From contig NZ_BMQB01000010.1 of NCBI RefSeq assembly GCF_014647895.1, positions 1 through 64,000 on the forward strand: a stretch of 64,000 nt of DNA. The letters are read 5' to 3'. Position numbers and translations under genes: made by a program. Positions 55,401 to 62,944 of this stretch are shown here, in pieces (the first letter of the stretch is position 1; the number at the start of each line of letters is the position of its first letter). Under the pieces are notes generated by a model. That model saw nothing but the letters and a program-made list of their open reading frames with translations, had not been told where the DNA came from and made no database searches. This DNA comes from Pilimelia anulata (lineage in GTDB: Bacteria > Actinomycetota > Actinomycetes > Mycobacteriales > Micromonosporaceae).

Positions 55401-55533
55401 GTACCTGCGCCCGCTCCCGCCCGGCCTGCACCAGCCCGGGCTGTTCCAGGGCGCCGCCGGCCTCGCGCTCGGCGTCCTCCTGCTCACCCGGCCGGGCCTG
55501 CCCGACCCGCTGCGCGCCACGGACCCGGCATGA
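52492..55533 (+). CDS. lanM: Class II lanthipeptide synthetase LanM with a Cys-Cys-Gly zinc motif
   Basis: A 1013-aa bifunctional enzyme. The N-terminal dehydratase (about residues 110-480, DUF4135-like, with RLRFADGREVIFRPR and GATDIHRDNIV as kinase-like motifs) phosphorylates and dehydrates Ser/Thr. The C-terminal LanC-like cyclase (about 620-1005) carries WCGAAYRHG, GLAHG (His825) and WTWCTGG (Cys868). The zinc set ends LCCGVVGHA (Cys941, Cys942), the three-Cys arrangement of ProcM-type LanMs instead of the usual Cys-His-Gly. An in-frame 15-bp repeat array lies between Cys868 and Cys941. It overlaps both neighbours by 4 nt (ATGA). The substrate is the precursor at 49524. Confidence 0.9.
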   Translation: MTLVSPATEALPGGVAAVLADAAFLGERLAGDWVAPAPGADGPAGGWRVARLGAPPPGRTAAQLAAAAGPVALRRVPDADWAHLLVAHLTGDTVPGGDWPVPYGWLLGPLAARAWAPLAGALDARLVTDTLAAHVRRSAWWLGPALHRGFAAYRDARTHRLDTALAARSAAPPAVQHAAYVAAAGPTGLAVWRRQPVVARLAAQLAVDEVALLRRVLAALAADGGAVAGLLGVDRLAPLALLRTGLGDRHEGGASVCRLRFADGREVIFRPRRHDGLAVLRAALAGLPGPVPPVPAAVDRGGHSWVAAVAAEPVADPRRYHAAAGALLGALHALGATDIHRDNIVRTAAGPVVVDAETVAHPVTAFETAATDALADRPLPAGALVDSALRVGLLPAWDFAADGALLDAGHLLPDLPGAGRIAVPELTHPGTDAETLRYAPAPVVARHDLPAPGYDPAPHADAVAAGYAAAVGRVAPPPAAPGRRVRLLLRYTTRYVDTLLRALGRADLRDGVDLDLALAALPPGGADITPALREAELADLRRLDVPYFEWEPAGGAVRHRGRRIGTLAPPPRPPVDPAAGVALVRGALRARDAAPGLATDPAAAPAGRADALAGALLADLVDRAVPVGAGSTWCGAAYRHGRFTRMPVGWSLYDGQAGIALALAAGSTVDPALRAAAGRAAGPLLDRVAADPAGLCAALGPGYLHGAAGVLWALRHLPPLLPGPAGARAAAAADLLADALAAAVRHRPAGTPVGDLADGVPGALLVLAGEPARRPAAASPVRAALAAGAAAVRAAAEAPGAPADGYGPDGTADRGGAHRRDGLAHGRAGTALGLWRAAAALGDAAAAPLAAAAHRLIAADRSAGWTWCTGGVGAALAAAAIGVGTLPGSALPAATDPDPGAGAARIGAAHISAARIGAARIGAGGDAGGAAPGADSPHHLCCGVVGHALAADPSAAAAVLDRLAADGAPRYLRPLPPGLHQPGLFQGAAGLALGVLLLTRPGLPDPLRATDPA
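55198..55257 (+). repeat. In-frame 4 x 15-bp tandem repeat inside lanM
   Basis: Four consecutive 15-bp units, GCGGCCCGGATCGG(C/T) with one diverged unit, encode a four-fold A-R-I-G-A-like repeat between two zinc-ligand motifs of the cyclase domain. It keeps frame and looks like a recent expansion of a flexible loop. Confidence 0.8.
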
Positions 55534-56330
55534 CCGCCCACCCCGCCACCGGCCCGACCGCGCCCGCCGCCGAACCCGCCCCGGCGGCGCCCGGTGCCGG
55601 CCGGGCCGACCGGCGGGCGATCGACGCCGCGTACGCCGCGTTCGGCGCCGCGCCGCTGCTGCGCCGGGTGCACGGCCCCGCGTACCTGAACGTCGGCTGG
55701 CACCCGGCCGCCGACCCGCCGGCCGCGCTGGTCGACCGGCTGCTCGCCGCCGCGGGCGACCGCCCGCCCGCCGCCGTCCTCGACGTGGCCTGCGGCCGGG
55801 CGGCGTCCACCGCGCGGATCGCCGCCCGCTGGCCCGGCGCCGCGGTCGTCGGCCTGGACCGCAGCGCCGCGCTGCTGCCGGAGCCGGCGCCCGGCCGGCC
55901 GCCGGTGGTCCGGGCGGACGCGGTGGCGCTGCCGGTCCGGTCCGGCTCCGTGGACCTGGTCGTCGCCGTCGAGGCCGCGCTGCACTTCCCGAGCCGGGCG
56001 GCGTTCCTCGCCGCCGCCGCCCGGGTGCTGCGGCCGGGCGGGCGGCTGGTGCTCACCGACCTGCTCGTCGACCCGGCCGCGCCCGGCTGGGCGCCGCTGG
56101 TCCCGGCGGCGAACGCCGAGCGCACCCCGGCCGCGTACGCCGCCGCGGTCGCGGCCGCCGGGCTCGCCGTCGAGCGGTGCGCGGACGTCACCGCGCACAC
56201 CTGGACCCCGTACGCCGCCGCGCTGACCGCCGCCGCCGCGGCCGAGTCCGCCGCCACCGGCGCGGTCGTCCGTACCCTGCTCGCCGACCGCCCGGTCGGC
56301 GCCTACCTGGAGGTGGTGGCCCGCCGATGA
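55530..56330 (+). CDS. SAM-dependent methyltransferase
   Basis: A 266-aa class I methyltransferase. Motif I VLDVACGRAASTARIAARWPG begins near residue 78, an acidic residue follows (VVGLDRSAALL), motif II/III is DLVVAVEAALHFPS, and the post-motif is VLRPGGRLVLTDLL. It probably transfers a methyl from SAM to a group of the lanthipeptide or its tailoring product, in the cytosol before export. Overlaps LanM and the P450-like gene by 4 nt each. Which atom is methylated is not predictable. Confidence 0.87.
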   Translation: MTAHPATGPTAPAAEPAPAAPGAGRADRRAIDAAYAAFGAAPLLRRVHGPAYLNVGWHPAADPPAALVDRLLAAAGDRPPAAVLDVACGRAASTARIAARWPGAAVVGLDRSAALLPEPAPGRPPVVRADAVALPVRSGSVDLVVAVEAALHFPSRAAFLAAAARVLRPGGRLVLTDLLVDPAAPGWAPLVPAANAERTPAAYAAAVAAAGLAVERCADVTAHTWTPYAAALTAAAAAESAATGAVVRTLLADRPVGAYLEVVARR

Positions 56331-57382
56331 GCCGGTTCGCCGTGGACCTGTCCAGCGCCGCGCTGCGCGCCGAGTGCCCGGCGCACGTCGCCTGGCTGCG
56401 CGAGAGCGTCGGCCCCGTCCTGCCGAGCACCCGCCCGGACGGGCTGCTCGTGCTCTCCGCCGAGCTGGTCCGGGAGGTGCTCACCGACCCGGCCCGGTAC
56501 TCGTCGTCGATCATGGCGACGGCCGACCCCGAGCTGCTCGGCGCCGACGGCGCCGCGCACCGGGCGGTCCGCCGTACCCTCGTCCGGGCCCTGCGCGACG
56601 CCGACGCCTGCGCGGTCCGCGCGGCCGCGACCGGCCGGGCCGACCGGCTGCTCGGCGCGTTCGCCCGGGCCGGCGGCGGCGACGCCGTACCGACGGTGGC
56701 CCGGCCGCTGGCCGTGCTCGCCGCCGCCGGGGTGCTGGGGATGCCCGTGCCGGACGTCCGCCGGCTCACCGGCTGGGCCGCCGCCGCGGTCGGCAGCGCC
56801 ACCGGCGGCGACGGCGCCGACGTGGCCGCGCACAGCGCCGCCGCCACCGCGACGGTCGCCGCCCGGCTGCCCGCCGCCGGCCGCGGTGTGCTCGGCGCGC
56901 TGCGCGCCGGGGTGGACGCGGGGGAGCAGACCAAGGAGGGCGCGGTCGCGGTCGCGCTGCTGGTCCTGCTCGCCTCGCTGGACACCACGACCGCGCTGGT
57001 CGCCGGCTGCCTGCGGGCGGTCGCCGCGGGCGCCGCCGGGACCCCCGAGGGCGTCGTCGAGGGGGTGCTGGCCGCGCATCCGCCGGTGCGCTTCGTCCGC
57101 CGGGTCGCCACCGCGCCGAGCACGCTCGGCGGCGTCCCGCTGCGGCCGGGCCAGCCGGTCCTGGCCCACCTGCACAGCGCCAACGCCGAGGCCGGCGGGT
57201 TCGCCTTCGGCGCCGGCCCGCACGCCTGCCCCGGCGCCGCGGTCGCCCGGGCCGTCGCGGTGGGCGCGGTCACCGCCGCCGCCCGGTACGCGCTGCGCCC
57301 CGCCGGGGAGCCCGTACCGCAGCGGTCCAGCCAGATCGCCGGCTGGGCGGCGCTGCCGCTGCACGCCGGGCGCCGCCCGTGA
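56327..57382 (+). CDS. Compact cytochrome P450-like protein lacking ExxR
   Basis: A 351-aa protein, about 50 residues shorter than a usual bacterial P450. The heme loop is intact (FAFGAGPHACPGA, Cys301) and the I-helix reads LLASLDTTTALV with the acid-Thr pair. The invariant ExxR of the K-helix is lost: the segment is VEGVLAAHPPV, aligning to VEELLRxHPPV, so Glu becomes Gly246 and Arg becomes Ala249. The meander between ANAEAGG and the heme loop is deleted to almost nothing. It may be a heme-binding protein with altered activity, or non-catalytic. Overlaps both neighbours by 4 nt, so it is maintained in frame in the operon. Confidence 0.78.
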   Translation: MSRFAVDLSSAALRAECPAHVAWLRESVGPVLPSTRPDGLLVLSAELVREVLTDPARYSSSIMATADPELLGADGAAHRAVRRTLVRALRDADACAVRAAATGRADRLLGAFARAGGGDAVPTVARPLAVLAAAGVLGMPVPDVRRLTGWAAAAVGSATGGDGADVAAHSAAATATVAARLPAAGRGVLGALRAGVDAGEQTKEGAVAVALLVLLASLDTTTALVAGCLRAVAAGAAGTPEGVVEGVLAAHPPVRFVRRVATAPSTLGGVPLRPGQPVLAHLHSANAEAGGFAFGAGPHACPGAAVARAVAVGAVTAAARYALRPAGEPVPQRSSQIAGWAALPLHAGRRP

Positions 57383-58203
57383 CCCGGGCGCTGTTCCGCA
57401 GCCGGGCGATGACCCGCAGCGCGGACCCGGAGAAGCTGGACGAGCGGGTCCGGGTGGTCACCGTACCGGGCTGGATCGCCCTGGCCGTGGCCCTGGTCGT
57501 CGCGGTGTCGGTGCTGTCCTGGGCCTGGCTCGGCACCACCCGCAGCCAGGTCACCGGCACCGCGCTGCTGGTCCGGGCGCCGCACACGTTCACCGCCGAG
57601 TCGCCGGTGTACGGCTTCGTGGTGGACGGGCCGCCCGCCGAGGGCAGCCGGGTGGAGCAGGGCCAGCGGATCGGCACGGTCCGCGCCGCCGCCACCGCGG
57701 GCACCCCGCTGGTGCCGGTCCTCGCCCCGGTCAGCGGCACGGTGATCTCGGGCGCGGCCGAGCGCGGCACGGTCGTCGTGCCGGGCCAGGACCTCGCGTA
57801 CCTGGAGGCGGAGACCGGCCCGCTGGTGGCGCAGGCGTTCGTCCCGACCGCCGAGGGCAAGCGGGTGGTCAAGGGCATGTCGGCCCGGGTGGAGCCGAGC
57901 ACGGCCCCGTCCGCGGTGTACGGCTGGCTGCTCGCCGACGTCACCGCCGTCAGCAGCTACACGGTCACCCCGGACCGGGTCCGCACGGTCGTCGGCCACG
58001 GCGCCATCGCCGACGGGATCGTCAACGGCCCGCCCGTCCTGCTCGTCACCCTCGCCCTGCAGCCGGCCGGCGCCGGGGGCCGGTACCGGTGGACGTCCGG
58101 CGACGGGCCGCCGTTCGCCGTCGGCAGCGGCACGCTGGCCACCGCGGCGATCACCGTGTCGTCCTCCCGGCCGATCGACACGCTGTTCGGGCGCGGCCGG
58201 TGA
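57379..58203 (+). CDS. NHLM-system secretion protein (HlyD-like adaptor)
   Basis: A 274-aa membrane-fusion-type protein. One TM helix is at about residues 31-53 (VPGWIALAVALVVAVSVLSWAW), followed by a barrel-sandwich/lipoyl-like region (GTALLVRAPHTFTAESPVYGFVV and LVPVLAPVSGTVISGAAERG) and a beta-barrel domain. It is shorter than classical HlyD and lacks a long coiled coil, as expected for a Gram-positive NHLM adaptor. Directly precedes the two ABC genes with 4-nt overlaps (GTGA), the standard NHLM export trio order. Role: coupling the ABC exporters across the envelope. Confidence 0.83.
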   Translation: MTRALFRSRAMTRSADPEKLDERVRVVTVPGWIALAVALVVAVSVLSWAWLGTTRSQVTGTALLVRAPHTFTAESPVYGFVVDGPPAEGSRVEQGQRIGTVRAAATAGTPLVPVLAPVSGTVISGAAERGTVVVPGQDLAYLEAETGPLVAQAFVPTAEGKRVVKGMSARVEPSTAPSAVYGWLLADVTAVSSYTVTPDRVRTVVGHGAIADGIVNGPPVLLVTLALQPAGAGGRYRWTSGDGPPFAVGSGTLATAAITVSSSRPIDTLFGRGR

Positions 58204-60368
58204 CCGCGACCGCGCCCGGGCCGGCCCGGGCGGGGCACCGGCGGCCCGTCCGGGTGCCGACCGTGCTCCAGATGGAGGCGGTCGAGTGCGGCGCCGCCGC
58301 GCTGGCGATGATCCTGCGGCACCACGGCCGGCACGTGCCGCTGGAGGAGCTGCGGGTCGCCTGCGCCGTCTCCCGGGACGGCTCCAACGCGGTCAGCATC
58401 CTGACCGCCGCCCGGGCGTACGGGCTGGTGGCCGGCGGCGCCCGGGTCGAGCTGGACGACCTGCCCGCGGCGACCTTCCCGCTGATCGCCTTCTGGGACT
58501 TCAACCACTTCCTCGTCGTCGAGGGCACCGCCCGGGCCGGGCTGCTGGTCAACGACCCGGCCGCCGGCCGCCGGGTGGTGCCGTGGGACGAGGTGGACGC
58601 CCGGTTCACCGGCGTCGTCCTCGAACTGCGCCCCGGCCCCGACTTCACCCCCGGCGGGCGGCCGCCGGGCACCCTGCGCAGCCTGGCCGCGCGGCTGCGC
58701 GGCTCCCGCGACGGCGTCGCGTACGTGCTGCTGGCCGGCGTCGCGCTGATCGTCCCGGCGATGGGCGCGCCGATCGCCACCCAGTTGTTCACCGACGAGG
58801 TGCTGGTCCCGAACCTGCCCGGCGGGGCCGGCCCGCTGCTCGGCGCGCTCGCCGTCGTGATCGTGCTCCAGGCGTGGCTCGCCTGGTGGCAGCGGACGGT
58901 GATCAACCGGTTCGACCTGCGGCTGTCGGTGACGATGGCGGCCACCTTCCTGCGGCACGCGCTGCGGCTGCCGCTGACCTTCTACGCCCAGCGCAGCGTC
59001 GGCGACATCGCGTACCGGCTGCAACTCGGCGGCGAGGTCGCCCGGGTCGTCTCCACCCAGCTCGCCCCGGCGCTGCTCCAGGCGTGCACGGCGGTGCTGT
59101 ACCTGGTGCTGATGCTCCTGCTCAGCCCGCCGCTGACGCTGATCGCGGCCGCCGCCGCGGTGGTCGACGTACTCGTCCTGCGGGCCGCCCGCCGGCACCG
59201 GGAGGACGCCAGCGGCGTCGTCGTCCGGGAGGAGTCGGCCCTGCACGCCGTCTCGTACTACGGGCTGCGCACCATCGAGAGCGTCAAGGCCGCCGGCGGC
59301 GAGGATGACCTGTTCGCCAAGGTGACCGGCTTCCACGCCCGGGCGGCGAACGCCCGGCAGCGGCTCGAGGTGCCGTACACCGTCGTCTCCGCCGTACCGG
59401 CGCTGACCGCGCAGCTCGCCACGATCGGCGTGGTCGCCGCCGGGGCGCTGCTGGTGCTGCGCGACGAGCTGACGCTCGGGCAGCTCATGGCGTTCTCGGT
59501 GCTGGTCTCCGGGTTCCTCGCGCCGATCGCCGTGCTGGTCGGCCTGGGCGGCGCGGTGCAGCAGGCGCGCGGGCACCTGGACCGGATCGACGACCTGCTG
59601 CGGTACCCCGCGCCCGCGCCCGCCCCGGCCGCGGCGCTGCCGCCCGGCCGGCTGCGCGGCGAGCTGGAGCTGCGCGACGTCACCTTCGGGTACAGCCCGG
59701 CCGGGCCGCCGCTGCTGGACGGGTTCAGCCTGCGGGTGCGCCCCGGCCAGCGGGTCGCGCTGGTCGGCGGCTCCGGCTCCGGCAAGACCACCGTCGCCCG
59801 GCTGATCACCGGGCTGGTCACCCCGTGGTCGGGGGAGGTGCTGCTGGACGGCGTACCGCGGGGCGACCTGCCCGCCCCGCTGCTCGCCGCGAGCCTGGCC
59901 CTGGTGGACCAGGAGATCGTCCTGTTCGCCGGCACCGTCCGGGACAACATCGCCTTCCTCGACACCACGCTGCCCGACGCCGCGGTGGTGGCCGCCGCCC
60001 GGGACGCCGCCATCCACGACGACATCACCGCCCGCCCCGGCGGGTACGGCGCCGCGGTCGCCGACGGCGGCCGCAACTTCTCCGGCGGCCAGCAGCAGCG
60101 GATCGAGATCGCCCGGGCGCTCGCCACCGACCCGACGGTCCTCGTGCTGGACGAGGCCACGTCCGCCCTGGACCCCGGCACCGAGCAGCTCATCGACCGG
60201 GCCGTCCGCCGCCGCTCCTGCACGACGATCGTGGTGGCGCACCGGCTGTCCACGATCCGCGACTGCGACGAGATCATCGTGCTGGACCGCGGCCGGGTCG
60301 CCGAGCGCGGCACGCACGACGAGCTGCTGGCCCGGGCGGGCGCGTACGCGGCGCTGGTGACCGCGTGA
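58200..60368 (+). CDS. NHLM-type ABC transporter with C39 leader peptidase
   Basis: A 722-aa exporter/peptidase. The N-terminal C39 cysteine protease domain has Cys30 (VECGAAALAM), His103 (FNHFLVV) and Asp119 (NDPAAG). Then come a six-helix ABC membrane domain (about 155-460) and an ATPase with Walker A GGSGSGKTT, the signature FSGGQQQRIEIA and Walker B LVLDEATSALD. It cleaves the precursor leader after Gly-Gly and exports the core. The GTG start overlaps the HlyD-like stop. Matching the precursor's AGG site, this is a self-consistent processing pair. Confidence 0.92.
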   Translation: MTATAPGPARAGHRRPVRVPTVLQMEAVECGAAALAMILRHHGRHVPLEELRVACAVSRDGSNAVSILTAARAYGLVAGGARVELDDLPAATFPLIAFWDFNHFLVVEGTARAGLLVNDPAAGRRVVPWDEVDARFTGVVLELRPGPDFTPGGRPPGTLRSLAARLRGSRDGVAYVLLAGVALIVPAMGAPIATQLFTDEVLVPNLPGGAGPLLGALAVVIVLQAWLAWWQRTVINRFDLRLSVTMAATFLRHALRLPLTFYAQRSVGDIAYRLQLGGEVARVVSTQLAPALLQACTAVLYLVLMLLLSPPLTLIAAAAAVVDVLVLRAARRHREDASGVVVREESALHAVSYYGLRTIESVKAAGGEDDLFAKVTGFHARAANARQRLEVPYTVVSAVPALTAQLATIGVVAAGALLVLRDELTLGQLMAFSVLVSGFLAPIAVLVGLGGAVQQARGHLDRIDDLLRYPAPAPAPAAALPPGRLRGELELRDVTFGYSPAGPPLLDGFSLRVRPGQRVALVGGSGSGKTTVARLITGLVTPWSGEVLLDGVPRGDLPAPLLAASLALVDQEIVLFAGTVRDNIAFLDTTLPDAAVVAAARDAAIHDDITARPGGYGAAVADGGRNFSGGQQQRIEIARALATDPTVLVLDEATSALDPGTEQLIDRAVRRRSCTTIVVAHRLSTIRDCDEIIVLDRGRVAERGTHDELLARAGAYAALVTA

Positions 60369-62893
60369 CCGCCCCGCTCGCCGTCGAGCACAGGCTCGAC
60401 GCGCACCGCGGCCTCGACCCCGACCCGGACGACCTGGTCGTCGTCACCGAGGGCGTGGTCGAGGTGTTCCGCGCCCTGGACGCCGCGCCGCCCACCGCGC
60501 CCCGGCACCTGGGCACGCTGGCCGCCGGCGAGGCGCTGCCCGGCACCCGCTGGGCCGAGCCGCCGGACCCCGCCGAGCGGATCACCCTGCGCGGCAACGG
60601 CCCGGCCGCCGTCCGGGTCCGGCCCGGCGCCGCCGCCCGCCCGGTCGGGCCGGAGGCCGAGCTGCGCCGGGCCACCCTCGCCGCCGCGCTGGCCGCCGCC
60701 CGGGCGCCCGACGGCGGCGCCGCCGCGATGGCCCGCCGGGTTGCCGCCGACGGCCGCCGCGCCGCCGACGCGGCCGCCGCGCTGGCCGGCGTGCTGTCCG
60801 GCGCCGCGCCCGACCGCGCCCCGGCCGACGCCGACGCCCCGCCCCGGCTGCGCGCGCTGCTGCTCGCCGCCCGGGCCGCCGGTGTCCGGCTGCCCGCCCG
60901 CGCGGTGGACATCGCCCGCACGCTGTCCACCCTGGACGTGCCCGCGCTGGCCCGCCGGCTGCGCGTGCCGATCCGGGCCGTCGACCCCGGCGGCGCCTGG
61001 TGGGCCGGCGACGGGCTGCCGATGGTCGCCGTGGACGCCGAGGGGACCGCGTACGCGCTGGTCCGCCGCCGCGGCGCCTGGCGGGTGTGGTCCGCGCCGA
61101 CCGGCTGGCGGCCGGTCCCCGCCCGCGGGCCCGCGCCGGTCGCGCTCGCCGCCGCCTGGTGCGTGTACCCCGTGCTGCCCGACCGCCCGGTCACCCCGCG
61201 GGACCTGCTGCGCACCGGCCTGCCGCCGGGCGCCGGCCGGGACCTCGCCCGGATCGGCGGCACGGCGGTCGCCGTCCTCGCCCTGGGCGCGGCCGTCCCG
61301 CTGGCCACTGCCCGGATCCTGGGCGACGCCGTACCGCGGGCGGAGGCCGGCAACGTCGGCGCCATCGCGGTGCTGGTGGCCGGGCTGGTGCTCGCGTTCA
61401 CCGGGGCGACGGTCGCCCAGGGGCTGCTGCTCCAGCGGCTCGTGGTCGAGCTGAACGTGCGGACCACCGCCGCCCTGTGGGCCCGGGTGGTGCGGCTGGA
61501 GCCGCCGTTCTTCCGCGCGTTCAACCCCGGCGAGCTGGCCCGCCGGGTGCTCGCCGTGGACGGCATCCGGGACCTGGTCACCGGCAGCGTGCTCAGCGGC
61601 GGCATCGGCGCCCTCGTCGGCGTCACCGGCCTGGCGGTGGCGTTCGTGCTGGACCCGGCGATCGCCGCGGCGCTGCTGGCCGGGCTCGTGTTCTACGCGG
61701 CGTACGCGTACCGGCAGGTCCGCCTGCTGGTCCGGGCCCGCCGCGGCGAGGTGGCCACCCGCAACGCGATCAGCGGCTTCGTCACCGCGGTGCTCACCGG
61801 CATCGTCAAGGTCCGGGTCGCCGACGCCGAGCAGCGGATGTACGCCCGCTGGGGCACGATGTACGCCGGCGAGCGGTCCGCGGCGGCGCGGGCCAACTCC
61901 GCGCTGCGCCAGCTCACCGTCGCCACCGCTGTCGCGCCCGGCGTGGGCACGCTGATCGTCCTCGGCGCGGCGGCGACGGTCCGGGACGCGGGGATGAGCG
62001 TGGCCGTGTTCGTCGGCCTGATCGCCGCGCTCGGCCAGGTCACCACCGCGCTGGCGCTGATCGGGCCGGCGCTGGGGCAGCTCGCGGACGTGGCGCCGCT
62101 GTACGACGCGGCCCGCCCGGTGTTCCGGACGGCGCCGCGGGCGGCGGTGGAGACGACCGACCCCGGCGCGCTGTCCGGCCGGGTGGAGGTCAGCCGGGTC
62201 TCGTTCGCGTACGCCGAGGACGGCCCGCGCACCCTGAGCGACGTCGACCTGGCCGCGGCGCCGGGGGAGTTCGTGGCGGTGGTCGGCCCGTCGGGGGCCG
62301 GCAAGTCCACGCTGATCCGGCTGCTGCTGGGCTTCGACCGGCCGACGGCCGGCTCGGTGCTGTACGACGGCAAGCCGCTGGACACCCTCGACGCCGAGGC
62401 GGTCCGCCGGCAGGTCGGCGTGGTGATGCAGAACGCGCAGGTGCCGACGGGCAGCATCCTGACCTGCCTGACCGGTACGACGGACCTGACCGCCGACGAC
62501 GCCTGGGCGGCGCTGGCGATGGCCGGGCTGGCCGACGACGTCCGGCGGCTGCCGATGGGCATCCGGACGGTGGTCGGCGAGGGCGCGTCCACGTTCTCCG
62601 GCGGCCAGCGGCAGCGGCTGATGATCGCCCGGGCGCTGATCCGCCGCCCGCGCATCCTGATCTTCGACGAGGCGACGAGCGCCCTGGACAACATCACCCA
62701 GCGCACGGTCACCCGCAGCCTGGCGGGCCTGAACGCGACCCGGATCGTGATCGCCCACCGCCTGTCCACGATCCGCGACGCCCACCGCATCCTGGTCCTG
62801 GACCGCGGCAAGGTGGCGGAGCAGGGCGCGTTCGAGGAACTCCTGGCCGCCAACGGCACCTTCGCCCACCTGGCCCGCCGCCAGCTCACCTGA
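60365..62893 (+). CDS. NHLM-type ABC transporter, ATP-binding/permease, no peptidase
   Basis: An 842-aa second exporter half. The first 290 residues are a degenerate N-terminal extension without C39 residues, as seen in the NHLM partner protein. Membrane helices (about 295-560) and an ATPase with VGPSGAGKSTL, FSGGQRQRLMIARAL and ILIFDEATSALD follow. It probably heterodimerises with the peptidase ABC protein. The GTG at 60365 overlaps the preceding stop (GTGA). Last gene of the operon; a hairpin follows within 5 nt of the stop. Confidence 0.9.
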   Translation: MTAPLAVEHRLDAHRGLDPDPDDLVVVTEGVVEVFRALDAAPPTAPRHLGTLAAGEALPGTRWAEPPDPAERITLRGNGPAAVRVRPGAAARPVGPEAELRRATLAAALAAARAPDGGAAAMARRVAADGRRAADAAAALAGVLSGAAPDRAPADADAPPRLRALLLAARAAGVRLPARAVDIARTLSTLDVPALARRLRVPIRAVDPGGAWWAGDGLPMVAVDAEGTAYALVRRRGAWRVWSAPTGWRPVPARGPAPVALAAAWCVYPVLPDRPVTPRDLLRTGLPPGAGRDLARIGGTAVAVLALGAAVPLATARILGDAVPRAEAGNVGAIAVLVAGLVLAFTGATVAQGLLLQRLVVELNVRTTAALWARVVRLEPPFFRAFNPGELARRVLAVDGIRDLVTGSVLSGGIGALVGVTGLAVAFVLDPAIAAALLAGLVFYAAYAYRQVRLLVRARRGEVATRNAISGFVTAVLTGIVKVRVADAEQRMYARWGTMYAGERSAAARANSALRQLTVATAVAPGVGTLIVLGAAATVRDAGMSVAVFVGLIAALGQVTTALALIGPALGQLADVAPLYDAARPVFRTAPRAAVETTDPGALSGRVEVSRVSFAYAEDGPRTLSDVDLAAAPGEFVAVVGPSGAGKSTLIRLLLGFDRPTAGSVLYDGKPLDTLDAEAVRRQVGVVMQNAQVPTGSILTCLTGTTDLTADDAWAALAMAGLADDVRRLPMGIRTVVGEGASTFSGGQRQRLMIARALIRRPRILIFDEATSALDNITQRTVTRSLAGLNATRIVIAHRLSTIRDAHRILVLDRGKVAEQGAFEELLAANGTFAHLARRQLT

Positions 62894-62897
62894 GCGC

Positions 62898-62929
62898 GAT
62901 CATGGGGCCGGCTGCCCGACCCCATGATC
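62898..62929. terminator. Hairpin terminator closing the lanthipeptide operon
   Basis: GATCATGGGG (62898-62907) pairs perfectly with CCCCATGATC (62920-62929) around a 12-nt loop that can pair further. It lies 4 nt after the operon stop and 15 nt before the stop of the converging gene, so it can act in both directions. Confidence 0.78.
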
Positions 62930-62944
62930 AACGGTGCCGACCGG

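Noticed and set aside
56327..57382. P450 pseudogene.
   Set aside because: Frame intact, coupled by 4-nt overlaps on both sides, and heme loop kept; altered function is more likely than decay.
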